Origin: Pyrenopolyporus hunteri
Lineage: Eukaryota; Ascomycota; Sordariomycetes; Xylariales; Hypoxylaceae
Assembly: GCA_902806595.1 (NCBI GenBank)
Contig: CADCXC010000013.1
Location: 682,001-746,000 of the forward strand
Length of the DNA stretch: 64,000 bases
Reading direction: 5' to 3'
Below, piece by piece: positions 33,438 to 44,656 of the stretch (positions within the stretch are counted from its first letter, which is position 1; each line of letters opens with the position of its first letter). A program made the translations under genes and the position numbers. The notes beneath the pieces were generated by a model. The model was given only the letters and a program-made list of their open reading frames with translations, did no database searches and had not been told where the DNA came from.

Positions 33438-36400
33438 TCAGTTCAATGGTCCCCAGAAGGCTTGGAGCAGTACCGCGCAAACAGCTATGGAAAAGCAAGA
33501 GAGAGAAACTGACCTTGAAGCCGAGCTAACAAGAAGGGGGGCCGAAGTGGGGGCTATCGCCGCAGTACTAGACGCTCCGCTCATCTGGTAGCTCGAAACG
33601 TCGGCAGTTGCTGAGGATGCCGTGTAATAGCTGGTTGGAATAGCACCAGATGACACGGAAGCGGGGGCCCCTGGGGTTATTGTGTCGTACTCGATGACAG
33701 TGGTGAAGTAATTACCGAGTGTCACTGTCGTGCCTGGCTTCGTCACATTCGGATACGGCCCAGGTGAACTAGATGCGACAGGGACAGCTGTGCCGACCGA
33801 TTGCGTTGAGTGATACGAGACCGGCGCTGGTGTATCGATAAAGCTGATGGTCGTCGTCACTACAATAACCGAGCCGCTCAGGGTGTCGCTAATTGTGAGC
33901 GCAGCAGTAGTATATTGAGATCCGCCGCTCACTACAGGGGCAGTTGTGCCCGGAGTGGCTTTCGATTCGCCCGAGACAGGACAGACCGTGGTGGACACAG
34001 CAATAATTTCTGTTGTCACCGTGCCCTTCGCTGGGCAGTTAGTAACGCCTGGCGCGCAAGAGGTGACGGTATAAATGCTCGTTGAGTATATAGTTGACGT
34101 TGTGTAAGAAGGCGGCGACGCTTCGTAAGACGAGATCGATGCAGTATCAGATTGTGCAGACGTGGCATATGATGACGCAGTATCGAGAGTGCTCGACTCA
34201 AGAGAGCCAGATGGAGAAGACACAGAGTAAGACGAGACGTCTTGGGTTACGCTAGACCCGGGCACAGAAGCAGATACGGTCGAATCGGTGGTCGCTACCG
34301 GCAACGCCGCACTAGTCTCCTCAACCGGGCAGACAGTCGTATAAAGGGGCACAACTTCCGTCGTGATTGAACCAATCTTAGAAGAGCAATCAGCTTCTCC
34401 AGGTTTGCACGAACTAACCGTATAGATGCTGCTAGTATAAACAGTAGAAGTCGTCATGACGGGACTGGAGATTGTGGCGTTTCTTGGTGTGGCATAAGAA
34501 GAAATTGTCTGGGCCGGCGAAGGAGTCTCAGTGGCAGCCGGGAGTACTGAAGAGCTCGCTTGGACAGCGGTTTGAGACTCGACAACTGGGCACACAGTCG
34601 TGTACAAGGAGACAAGCTCTGTTGTAACCTGACCCAGCTTGGCAGGGCAGTTCGTGACATCGGGAGCACAAGAGGTTATAGTATAAACACTTGTTGAGTA
34701 GACTGTCGATGTGGTCATCTTGGTTGCAGTGCTCGAAGACTGAATGGATGAGGCCGAGTAAGCTAGAGTCGATCCCGTCGAGGAAATCCCCGAGGAAGAC
34801 GACGTCGAATTCGAGAAGATGGCGCTTGAGCCGAAGATCGAGGAGCTTGTTGCGGCGGGGATCCCCGAACTCACCGTGGAGCGAACGTCGCTAGAGCCAA
34901 TAATCGAAGAACTACTTCCCGCCGAACTTACCGAGCTACCTATTGGGTAAAGGCTAGTAGAACTAGATAGCGTAGTTGATTCAGATAATGTTAGCTCGGG
35001 GGAACTCGCCGAATATGTCGCCAAAGACGGCGATGGAGGGATGCCCTCGGTAGCCACTGTCCCACCGTAGGTCGTGCCATCGAGAACAGTTCGTGTGACC
35101 GGACAAATGGTGGTATATGCGGAAACTGTCTCGGTGGTCACCTTACCCACCGGGCAGTCAGTGACAGATGGGGGACACGAGGTAATAGTTACAACATTCG
35201 TCGAGTATACCGTTGATAATATCGACGTCGTAATCTCGCTGCTAACACTGTAGGTGCTTGGCAGAGTCTGTGGCGGTGGCCGGTATGTGGTTGGATAGGT
35301 AAAGTACGAGATCCCTGATCCTGTTGAAGATGACGATGTTGACGAGTTTGAAACCGACGATAAGCTTGAAAGGGTAGCGGGTATGCTTGATTGCGTCTTG
35401 GTGCTAGCATCGCTGAAAGTGCTAGAAGCGGCCGGCTTAGACCCTTCTGTCTCGCTGACAGGATATGTCGTTGTTGATACAGAGACGGACTCCGTAGTAA
35501 CCTTCCCGACGGGGCAATCAGTCACGGTCGGGGCGCAGGACGTAATAGTGTAAACAGTAGTTGAGTATATCGTAGATATACCGCCGCTAACTACGTCCGT
35601 CGCGCTTGAAGTGACGCCCTCAGATGATATGGAATAAACATCGCTACCGACGCTAGCTGAGCTCGAGGTTTCGGACTGAGTTGCTAATATAGATGAAGTC
35701 AGAGAGCTGGAGCTAGATACTTGCAAGCTTGAAGAAGCGCTCGGGCTGACTGTCCCCGAGCTAACTGTTCCTGTGCTGGTTCCGAAAATCATCGAACTCA
35801 AACTGCTCAAAATTCCACCGCTGCTGGTTGGAGAGCTCATCGGGTATCCGTTAGGAGCCGTCACGCTCGAGCTCTGCGTTGATGCACCCGTAGACTCCGT
35901 TAGCGACTGGGATATCGTCGGCGTAGAGGACCCGCTAGCAGTTGATGAAAGTGACTTAGCCGAGGCAAGGCTCGAGTTGCTAACCGACGATGCGCCGGAA
36001 GCCGAATATGTTTCGGTAGTCGCGGCAACAGAAGAAGCAGACGAATAGTCTACAGTAGGTAAAGACTCAGCCGGATACGTAGGGAAACCAGCAGATGTGG
36101 GATAACCAGTTGAGACGGAGCTAGACGAATAGGCGCCAGAAGATGAACTTCCTTCGCTCGTAGGGTTCCCCGCCGATGAAGAGGTAGACTGATGGCTCGT
36201 CGGCGGCGAGCTAGCTTGGTACGTCGGATACTCGGTAGGAGAAGATGCAGCTGAGCTACTGCTAGGTGAACTAGCCGGGTACGCATCGGGCGACTGAGCG
36301 GAAGATGAGACAGATGGCCGGCTAGCAGGAGGCGAGCTCGCTTCATACGTAGCATAACTAGTAGGCGAAGAGGTGGATGGTTGAGCTGCAGTAGAAGGCT

Positions 36401-37402
36401 CTGCTGCGCCACTAGCTGAGGGCGGCGGACTGACGGGATAGTCATTGGCGGCCGGATCCTTTTTGACAATTTTCACAGGAGCGCTAGCATAGCTACAGCC
36501 GTCTGTTATCTTCTCAATGGAACTGGCTTTACCGCTCTAAAAAGGTTGTTAGTAATAATACCGTAGAATATCCATGATTGACTTACTTTATCGTTATACT
36601 TATACTGGCAGGCCGGATACTTGTTCGTTATGTTTACGCTCTTAACATACATGGTATAAGGAGCACCCTTCATATCGACCTCACCTCCAGCCCATTGGAC
36701 AGTCCAGTGATTATTCCCCGGGTCTCCGCCTCCCCATACACCGAGTTGAAGCTTCATCGGAGACTGAGGAAAGGTGAATCCGTTGGGAGTATCCTTGGCT
36801 AGAACGCTACGGACGACCTTGTCGTCGACGTACCAGTTCACTGAGTCCTCATCCCACTCCACCGAATATTTATGGAATTGTTCTGCTGGCTTGTATGCAT
36901 CTTTCTGGTAGGTAGCCGCCCCTTCCCACATCTTCCCTTGCGCGAAGACGTTGGTCTCGACAGCCCACAATCCGTCCTGAGGCGGGAAAGGTGTTTGACC
37001 AAACTGATTGCCTGAGAATTCGTAGTCGATCTCATCTTGGGTATCCGACCACAGCACAGCGCTACTAATCACGCCCTGGCCTGGAGCAATCTTCATCTCG
37101 ACGTCGTAGCGACCTCCAAGCATGTAGAAATCGGTCCGCATGGTAGGTGCATCTCCTTTCTTCGCATAAGAAAATCGTGCTCCGTCGGTAGTGAAGTCAA
37201 TAGCTTCATGGTTCGCAATCGCCCAGTCCGGCGGAAGACCGTTTTGCTTAGTGAAATCGATGGAGTAATTCTCTTCAGGCAAAGCCTTCTTTGGTTGACA
37301 ATCCGTATGTAGTGGGTTGCAATCAGGCTCAAGTTGGCCGTTTGCAAATTGAGCCGCGAGGCCCAACGCGGTAAGTAGACCTGTAATTCCTCGTTTTGAC
37401 AT
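33438..37402 (-). CDS. GPI-type GH16 cell-wall transglycosylase (CRH1/UTR2 family) with giant Ser/Thr stalk
   Basis: The two exons are complement(36587-37402) and complement(33438-36536), with a 50-nt intron (GTAAGT...TTTAG). The product is 1304 aa. The ATG at 37402 opens a signal peptide (MSKRGITGLLTALGLAAQF). The GH16 domain holds the catalytic block SDTQDEIDYEFSG, in which the first Glu is the expected nucleophile and the second the acid/base. VQWAGGEVDMKGAPYT and a Cys-containing KYPACQYKY end follow. CRH enzymes link chitin to beta-glucan in the wall. About 1000 residues of Ser/Thr-rich stalk carry five copies of a 45-residue unit (STVYST..YTITSC.P.VT.CP...G.VTTE....TT.CPV). The end (SASRSVSLSCFSIAVCAVLL) looks like a GPI signal. 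The stalk is far longer than in typical CRH proteins. An alternative 3' end is described under findings. Confidence 0.85.
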
Positions 37403-38971
37403 TTTTACGACCTTCAAAAGGGTCTATGGTGATCTAAGGGTTAGGTCTATTTTGTGAAGGGGGATTATATCTATAAGGATCCGTCGTAGGGGCACCATCG
37501 CTGGCAACACTATCAATTCGAGGAATAAAGCGTCATTGTCACTCTTGCTTCTCACCATCCAATGAACAATGTCAAAGCAAAAATTAAAGGCTCTTGGTGT
37601 ACTTCCTTTTCCGGGCTTTCAAACCCCTCCGTTAGACTCAAGCAAGACCAGTTGTTATGGACTTGAGGTGTTTCCTTTTGCCCTGCCTTGGAAGTTTGGC
37701 CCACCATAACAATCAAAGCAACAATGGAACGTGGTGTAGCAGGATGTAAAAATACCAGCCCTTTGAGACCCCCGGACAACCTTTCACAGCCGACGAGAAA
37801 ATAATATTACCTGCAACTTGACCTATCCAAATCATAGTTGGATTGTTTTAACTCCGAGCATGGTATCCATTAGAGCAGTTGATGTGCTCATTTGTTCTTC
37901 GGGGCCCGACGGTGCGGAACGGAACATTATCCGTTCGTTGCAGTGAATGGCCTTGCTTCGGAGTTGAAACGCACAAAGAAGTGGCCTGAAAGCCAGCTGA
38001 AGGAGAGCATTGTCGCGTATCCCGCCTATCCAAGGCGATGAAGGAAGACACGGATATAGATGATATAGATCTTCAGGAAAACAATTATTCACTCCTATTA
38101 CCGTGATATGAGGAGAAAAGGCGCTCTTTGAGACGCATGTAAGGCCAGACGTTAACGATGTATCATAGAGATAGTGATGGTTAGGAGAGAAGAGAAGCGA
38201 GCCGCCAATCAATCCCTTAAAAGAAATCCGCCAAGCAGCAGCACGTGCTCGATTACATCTGGTAACTGTTACATTACGAGATATGCAGTTAGGCGAGGAC
38301 AAGGTACCACACACCCCATATCCATAATTGTCCGATGCAAGGCAACCAGGTCGCGCCAAGCGTTCGGATGGGCCGCCTAACCTAGGTACCTATCACGAGA
38401 CCCGCTTCAACAGAAGGGACTTGCAGGTCTTCAAGAGAAAGAGAAAGAACAGTGGGGATATGGACCTGAGCCATTGGAAAAGCCGATTCCGCCTCATTCC
38501 TAATTCGTACGGTACAGCAGCTGCGGGCAGTTACCCACGCAGTAAGGTCGGTACCTACCTATGTACTACCTACCTGGGTGCCTTCCAAGGACACCCCCAA
38601 GGCCTCCAGGACCTCACCTACCTAGAATTTGTACTATCACTTGTACCTGGAGAATAATTCAATCAATCACGTCGTCTCTTTTCTTTTCTTTTTTTTTTTC
38701 TTTCCCTTCCTCTTTGCGTCGTTACACCCTCCTCTTCCACCCTCAGCCCTCTTTCGAATTTGGTTGTGCACAGTATACGCCAGCATTCATTCGTGCATTG
38801 TCTTAACCGCCCATGATTCAGTCATTCTCTACCAATCATTTGATTATACAGACCTAGAGTTATAAACCTATATGGTTCACAACAATATCTCAGAGCAATA
38901 TTCCTTAAGCAGTATCCCTAGATTACCACCCCGCCTATCGCGCGCCTTCGCCCGCGCCACCCTCGGAAGTG
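37403..38971. promoter_or_regulatory. Divergent upstream region of the CRH and DOT1 genes
   Basis: No gene is supported. A strong pyrimidine tract (about 38670-38715) lies some 260 bases before the DOT1 start, and CCTACCTA words occur near 38550-38575 and 38620-38630. It marks the change from the sparse accessory part to the gene-dense block. Confidence 0.4.
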
Positions 38972-40481
38972 ATGGGTATCTTCGACAAGAAGTCGAAACT
39001 CAAGCCAGCACCGCAGCAGATCCGATTAGAGAAGGTTGTAGTTCCCACCAAGCCGCGACCCAGTCTCACGCCGAATGGTCCCCGCGCGTCTTCCAGCCAA
39101 TACTCCGCGTCGCCCCGCCTCTCGCCAAATCCCCGTCTGTCGCGCCCCAAAAGCGCGTCGCCTTATCCCTCCTCTTCGGATGAGAAGCGGATTATCGCAA
39201 GGAAACGCAAGGCCGTCACCAGCACCCCGCGAGACTCCCCCGCCTTCGGAAATGACTCGGAATCGGAAGACGACGACGGCGATCCCTTTCGCAAGCGACT
39301 ACGCCGCAGCGAATCGAGGTCTATAGATCTGAACCGCAAGGTGCGTCATAAGAAGGCGTTCGGCGACGAGGTCAGGGATCCGCGCATCATCCACGCGGCG
39401 GATATTGCCTCAGTAGCCACAAAATGCCCTCCAATCCAGGGCGCCAAACCGGACGAGGTCGCGATTGAGCTGCAATATCCGTCGCGATGCAAGCGCGAGA
39501 GGTAAGGTTTTCATCAGCTATCCAGAAGCATCGCAATACAAGCTAACGCAAGGGTGAAGGTATGAATTAGTATGGCAAAAAGATAAGATCGACGCCGTCA
39601 AGGATATCCTCTCCGTCCTGGAGCACGTGGCCGAAACATATCTCACCGACGAAGAAGCGAAACCGTTTATCGACAACCACGCCAGCTTTAGAAGGCAGAT
39701 GGAACGCGCAATAAGCGAGAAGTATAGAGATGTACCAGTTTTCAGAAAGGCGCTTCAGAACTACAACGACAAGCTATTAGAATTGGTCGAAAACGGTACA
39801 ATAGCAAAGAATATAGACGAACTGCACCACCTTCCGGCTAATCTGGTGTCCTTCATTCTCACTCAGGTGTACGACCGTACCGTCGCGCCCAAGGTTGAGA
39901 TGCTTACTAAATACGAGATGGGAAGCGATAATGTCTACGGAGAGCTGCTGCACCCTTTCGTCACCAAACTGCTCGTCGAGCAGACGAAGATGACGTCCGA
40001 CCAGGTTTTTATAGACCTCGGATCCGGCGTAGGTAACGTAGTCCTCCAAGCAGCCCTCGAGATTGGCTGCCGGAGCTACGGTTGCGAGATGATGGAGAAC
40101 GCCTGCAACCTCGCCGAAGCTCAGGAGAAGGAATTCAAATCCCGCTGCCTGCTCTGGGGCGTAGCTCCTGGAAGAGTCCACCTGGAGAGAGGCGACTTTC
40201 GCACCAACGCCAAGATCTTAGAGAAGCTGAAGGAAGCGGACGTAGTCCTCGTCAACAACAAGGCCTTCACCTCCACCCTCAACGACGCCCTCATAAATAT
40301 GTTTTTAGATTTGAAGAAGGGCTGCAAAATCATATCGCTGAAGTCCTTCGTCCACGAAAATAAGACCGCCATCAACGACGTCGCAAACAGCATCCTCGAC
40401 GTCCAACACTACCGATACCACGAGAACTGGGTTAGTTGGGCGGCCGCGGAAGGCGACTACTACATCTCAACGAGAAAGTGA
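38972..40481 (+). CDS. dot1: Histone H3-K79 methyltransferase DOT1
   Basis: The exons are 38972-39501 and 39560-40481 with a 58-nt intron (GTAAGG, branch GCTAAC, AAG). The product is 483 aa. The N-terminal 170 residues are basic, Ser/Pro-rich and disordered (KKSKLKPAPQQIRLEKVVV), as in other fungal Dot1 proteins, and probably bind the nucleosome. The catalytic fold has YDRTVAPKVEML and YGELLHPFV, the SAM-binding motif DLGSGVGNVVLQAAL starting at about residue 329, the acidic E in GCEMME (about 353) and the VNNKAF loop (about 408-413). The start is the ATG at 38972. It methylates H3 Lys79 in chromatin and is needed for silencing and checkpoint signalling in studied fungi. It is tail-to-tail with ATG16. 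Confidence 0.95.
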
Positions 40482-40736
40482 GAATGTCGATGGATCTAGG
40501 GCCAGAAGGAGTCAGCAACATATTTTTTCCACGTATAGAACTAGGGGAAACGGGTAGATGAGAGCGCGTCAGGATACCAAACATTTGCATAGACGAGCGT
40601 GATTCGCGGGATACCAAAGGGAAGGCATCAAATGGACGGGCAACTTACTATACAGGGTCCTGGGTTTTTATAAATAGAGCGCTGCGATACAATCAATATA
40701 GCGTGCTGATATTTTCCTTCGCGCCACGCCGCTGCG
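40482..40736. terminator. Shared 3' region of DOT1 and ATG16
   Basis: Only 255 bases separate the two convergent stop codons, so the transcripts probably terminate close together or overlap. TTTTTATAAATAGAG near 40663 is a candidate A/T-rich 3' element. No gene is seen in it. Confidence 0.35.
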
Positions 40737-41505
40737 TCACCTCCGGGCTACGTTGTTTGGCGATTCGTTCTCCAGGTTCATGGCATCCGCCTCGTGCTTC
40801 ATCCTCTCCATCCACCTCTTTACCAATTCCTGGTTATCAGCCGCGACTTTCGCCGCCCTCTGCTCGGTGACGTCGAGCTGGATATTCAGCGTCAAGTTCT
40901 CGTCCTGGATGTCCTATCGCAGCGCATCAGCCTGAGCCCAACAATAACACCCATACCCTCCCCCCACCCGCACCCCGGGGTGACAATCCATCGCTTAACC
41001 TGATCCGTACCTTCAACATCTTATTCTTGCCCGCCAGCTCCTCGTTGCGGTCCTTAAGCTTCGCGTTCAGCGCGTTGCGCTCGGCCGTCAGGTCCCCGAT
41101 GCGCTTCGCGTCGGCCTTGGTCCTGGCCCGCAGCTTCTGCAGCTCGTCCTCGGCGGCCCGGAGCCGCGCCTGCAGCTGGCCCTTGGACCGCAGCGCCTCC
41201 GCCAGGTCGAGCCGCAGCTGCGCGACGCCCGGGTCCGCGGTCGGAGGCTTCTCGCCCGCCGAAGGTGCGGGCGCGGGCGCGGGCGCGCGAGGGGCGGAGG
41301 TCGTTTGCCATACGGCTTTTTCGGCTTCGAGCGCGGATACGCGGTCGGCGAGCTGGGAGCCTAGGGGCGCGGGGTTCGCAGGTTAGAATGAGTTGGTCTG
41401 CTGCTGCTGCTACTGCTTACAAGCATCCACGAGATCTTTGTTCACGGGGTTATTCCGCTCTGCTTCCTGCAGGGAGGCGAGGTAATCGCTTCGCCAGTCG
41501 GGCAT
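40737..41505 (-). CDS. atg16: Autophagy protein ATG16
   Basis: The three exons are complement(41421-41505), complement(41011-41360) and complement(40737-40913), with introns of 60 and 97 nt. The product is 203 aa, the usual fungal length. The N-terminus MPDWRSDYLASLQEAERNNP is the ATG5-binding segment, with the W and the hydrophobic helix in place. A long coiled coil follows (about residues 60-180: QLRLDLAEALRSKGQLQARL, then DIQDENLTLNIQLDVTEQ) and drives dimerisation. The end has ELVKRWMERMKHEADAMN, typical of filamentous-fungal ATG16. It forms the ATG12-ATG5-ATG16 complex that promotes ATG8 lipidation at the autophagosome membrane. An APAPAPAP stretch interrupts the region before the coil. 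Confidence 0.92.
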
Positions 41506-42817
41506 GGTGAGAGTAATAGTACTGGTGGTAGTGGTGGTGGTGGCCGCGCTCTACATCATAGTATAATCTAAAATGGCTAAGAGATATGCGCGGCTTCGAA
41601 GGCTGGGCGAGCCGAGCTGAGCTGGGCTGGGCTAAGAGTTAGTGAGGATGTGGGTATGTAGAAGTGAAGTTGCTTATTCCACCCAGGTACCGTAGAGGTA
41701 TATTAGGTACTCGGCGATAGGGCAGGTAGCACAGGCGTTCGGGCGTTAAAAGTCAGGAGGGGTACCTCTACACACCAAGCTTCATCAGCTCCATCGTACC
41801 CATCATACCCCACAAATACCCGCAGATTGCTGCCAATTAAGTTGATGTCATTTTCCCTCATGCAACAACAAAGTCCAACACTTATGATGACTTAGACCTG
41901 GCTACTATGCCTTGTTTATACTGGTAGTTTTCCCATGTAGAAACGCCCAAGTATCCATCGTACCTACCGCTCTAATCATACCTGTATCTAGAAAACACCC
42001 TATATTATTTACATGTAGCGCCCATTACAACCGATACCAAACACCTAGCCGAGACAGTTTGACAAAGAGGATTTAGACTATTTCAGTGACACCGTCACAC
42101 AGCATCCCTAGACACAAAAAGCGACTGATAAAGGAAGACAGTGAAAAAGCAAACGACCTACATAATATATCATACTTGTTCGAGGAGTAATGGACTTTCT
42201 ACTATTTAAACGGAGTCCTAAAAGAGATCGAGGTATACCATCAAATATAATATCCAATAGTCGCTTATCCCCCATCCGCCAGGCATATAAGACATATAGA
42301 TGGCGCTCAGACTCGCCATACTCTACCCCTTTTCCAAACGAGAAAAGCATATTATCGCATAAGCTCCTGAGTAAATTCCTTGTTGATTTTCCAATGCCAA
42401 GCAAATGCATGTCTCTGGAGAACCTTGAGGCTTTATTATTATATACCATCGTTACACACCCGAGATAGTGCTTGAGCGTAACAGTTATTCTTTGCAGCTC
42501 TGATAACTCCATCCACTTCCCAACGCAAGACTCATCGCTTCAGTGTATGCTTCAATTCGGCAACCCATTCAAGGTGGTCTCTTCGTTAGCAATTCCTAGG
42601 TACACAGCGTAACCATTTCCATCCATACCAATGTTGGCCGTACACAAACCAAGCCCCTCACAAAAGAGACCCTCCGTTTATACAAGACTGCCATGCCATC
42701 CCATATCAGGGTTCAGCCCTTCATCCTTCCCTTATGCTCCCACTCCAACAGACTACGTATTCCCACCATCCCCCAACCCCCTAAAATGCAGCACATCCCC
42801 TACTACCTATACCACAA
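41506..42817. other. Upstream of ATG16, downstream of RAE1
   Basis: This 1.3-kb stretch has no supported gene. GTGGTAGTGGTGGTGGTGG-like sequence lies just upstream of the ATG16 start (about 41520-41545), giving that mRNA a CCACCAC-rich leader. Confidence 0.4.
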
Positions 42818-44243
42818 TTATCGCTTCTTATTAGTCCTAATCTTAGCCGTAACATCATCAGCACACACCCGATGCAACATCAACTCCGTCCGGACCCCGG
42901 GGTCGTTCCCTCCGCACCCGAAGCTCCAATCGTAGCCCAGGGCGTACGCGTACAAGCCGCCGTCGCCGTTGAACGCCGTCGCCGTGACGGGGCGGCCGCC
43001 GGTCGACGACGGGTAGCTGCTGGTCCGGGAGCGGGCGACGCGGTCCCAGAAGCTGAAGCCGCCGTCGGACCCGCCGGTCGCGAGGAGCCTGCTGTCGAGG
43101 GGATGCACCCGCACGTCGTTGACGCTCCACACCTTGGTCACGCGCCTCTGCGCGTCGTACGGGGACCGGTGGCATTTGTATACGAGGTTGACGTCGCTGG
43201 TCCGGCGGAGAGTCAGCGGTCATAATGTTAAGAATGCGTTCGTTCTTTTAATTCTCTTCGTATTTACTTTTGCTTTGCTCGGTGGCGTTATATGGATCCT
43301 TGGGTAGGAATAGGGAATGGTAGGTAGGTGGGTAGGTAAGCAGGTAGACAGGTCGACGGAGGCAAAGGGGAGGAAGAAGGTGGTAATACCTCTCAGCTGC
43401 CTGGTTCACGGCACCCACCGCGCATCTGCCCCCGATTGTCGCCGTAGCCCAGCCGTCGCCGTTGGGAAACGCGGCGACGGCCTTAGTCTGGTACGGGATC
43501 TGCGACTTCAGGGATCTCGAGATGACGGTCGGGTTACTTAGGTCAACGAGGTGAATGCGGCACTCTGCGGTGGCCACCACGAGGAGGCGTGACTTGGAAT
43601 CCATCGAATAGACGCGTTCGCTGCAGTTGAGTGTGCCGAGGGGATCTTGCTGGCGCAAGTCCCAGAATTTGACCGTCTTATCCCAAGACCCAGACGCCAT
43701 AATGGGACCGTTCGTCCCCGGGATGTCGACGAAGCGCACGTTACGGATGGGCGAGCCGTGCGAGCCGATGGTAGTCTTCTGGCCTGTAGGCAGATGCAGG
43801 ACATGGCATTTCCTATCGGCTCCGGCGGCAACGATTAACGTCCCGTCCTAGTATCCTAGTTCAGCATCCAAAGCCCATTGCTCTCCAGTCTAATATAATT
43901 CCCGCTCGCCTATTTAGTTCTAATGTTGGTTTGCTTCCTCTCCCATATATATATATATATATATATATGCTGTGGAGTTAGAAGAAACTCATAGACTTAC
44001 CTTGGCCCAGTCGCAGTCGAAGAGGGGGCCGTCGGCGGCGAGCATGGCCGTACCGCGCGCCGTTCCGCTGTTGGCGTTAACGTCGTAGACCCGCACCTTT
44101 CCGTCCCACGAAGCCGCCGCGAGATGATTGGCGGTAGGCGACCACGAGACCGCCGAGATGGTGTCTTCGGCGTCGGCTGGTAGTTTGGCGTCTTGGGCTA
44201 CGGAGCCCGAGGTAGGGGAGGGAGGAGTATTGGGAAGCGACAT
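42818..44243 (-). CDS. rae1: mRNA export factor Rae1/Gle2 (WD40)
   Basis: The three exons are complement(44001-44243), complement(43390-43847) and complement(42818-43196), with introns of 153 and 193 nt. The product is 359 aa. WD repeats are visible: SWDGKVRVYD, then ASGSWDKTVKFWDL, then LATGGSDGGFSFWD. The segment YKCHRSPYDAQRRVTKVWSV and the ending ALGYDWSFGC...DDVTAK are diagnostic of Gle2/Rae1. It acts at the nuclear pore with the NUP98 GLEBS motif in mRNA export and mitosis. The first intron contains a (AT)12 microsatellite, and the second ends CTGACTCTCCGCCGGACCAG. The N-terminus (PNTPPSPTSGSVAQDAKLP) is short, as in other fungi. Confidence 0.93.
43945..43968. repeat. (AT)12 microsatellite in RAE1 intron 1
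   Basis: Twelve uninterrupted AT dinucleotides lie inside the first intron of the RAE1 homologue. Confidence 0.9.
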
Positions 44244-44656
44244 GTTTCTACATATGTCTTTTCGAAAGAGATGTACTACGTAAAACGAAACTGAGATGAC
44301 AGATAAAGATCACAGATGAGGGTTATATAGTAGTACATAGTAACATAACGAAAGTGAAGGGAAGGTAAATGGGCAGATAGACGTCAGCTGCCGTTGGATC
44401 ATATCTATCTGAACTCGAGCGACCAAGGCAGGCGCATCTACGAACATATGATAAGTGCGAGTCCTGCGTAGGTAGGCACGCCATGCACATATACAGGAAC
44501 GAGGTGCTGAGCCCCCCTGTTGGCTTCCATTGACCCCTATCAAATCTAACCTACGATATGTATATTATGCGGAAAAGACCAGAACAATTCCGATAATCTC
44601 GGAAATACGGCCAGTTTGTATTAGTCTGCATACGTTGTCCCGGAATGGACTCAACT
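44244..44656 (-). promoter_or_regulatory. RAE1 upstream / UTP3 downstream region
   Basis: The two minus-strand genes follow each other with about 410 bases between them. No gene is seen, and no promoter word stands out beyond an A/T-rich patch at about 44300-44350. Confidence 0.3.

Noticed and set aside
37832..38359. Minus-strand frame of 175 codons between the CRH and DOT1 genes
   Set aside because: No family features are seen, and it sits in the shared upstream region of two real genes.
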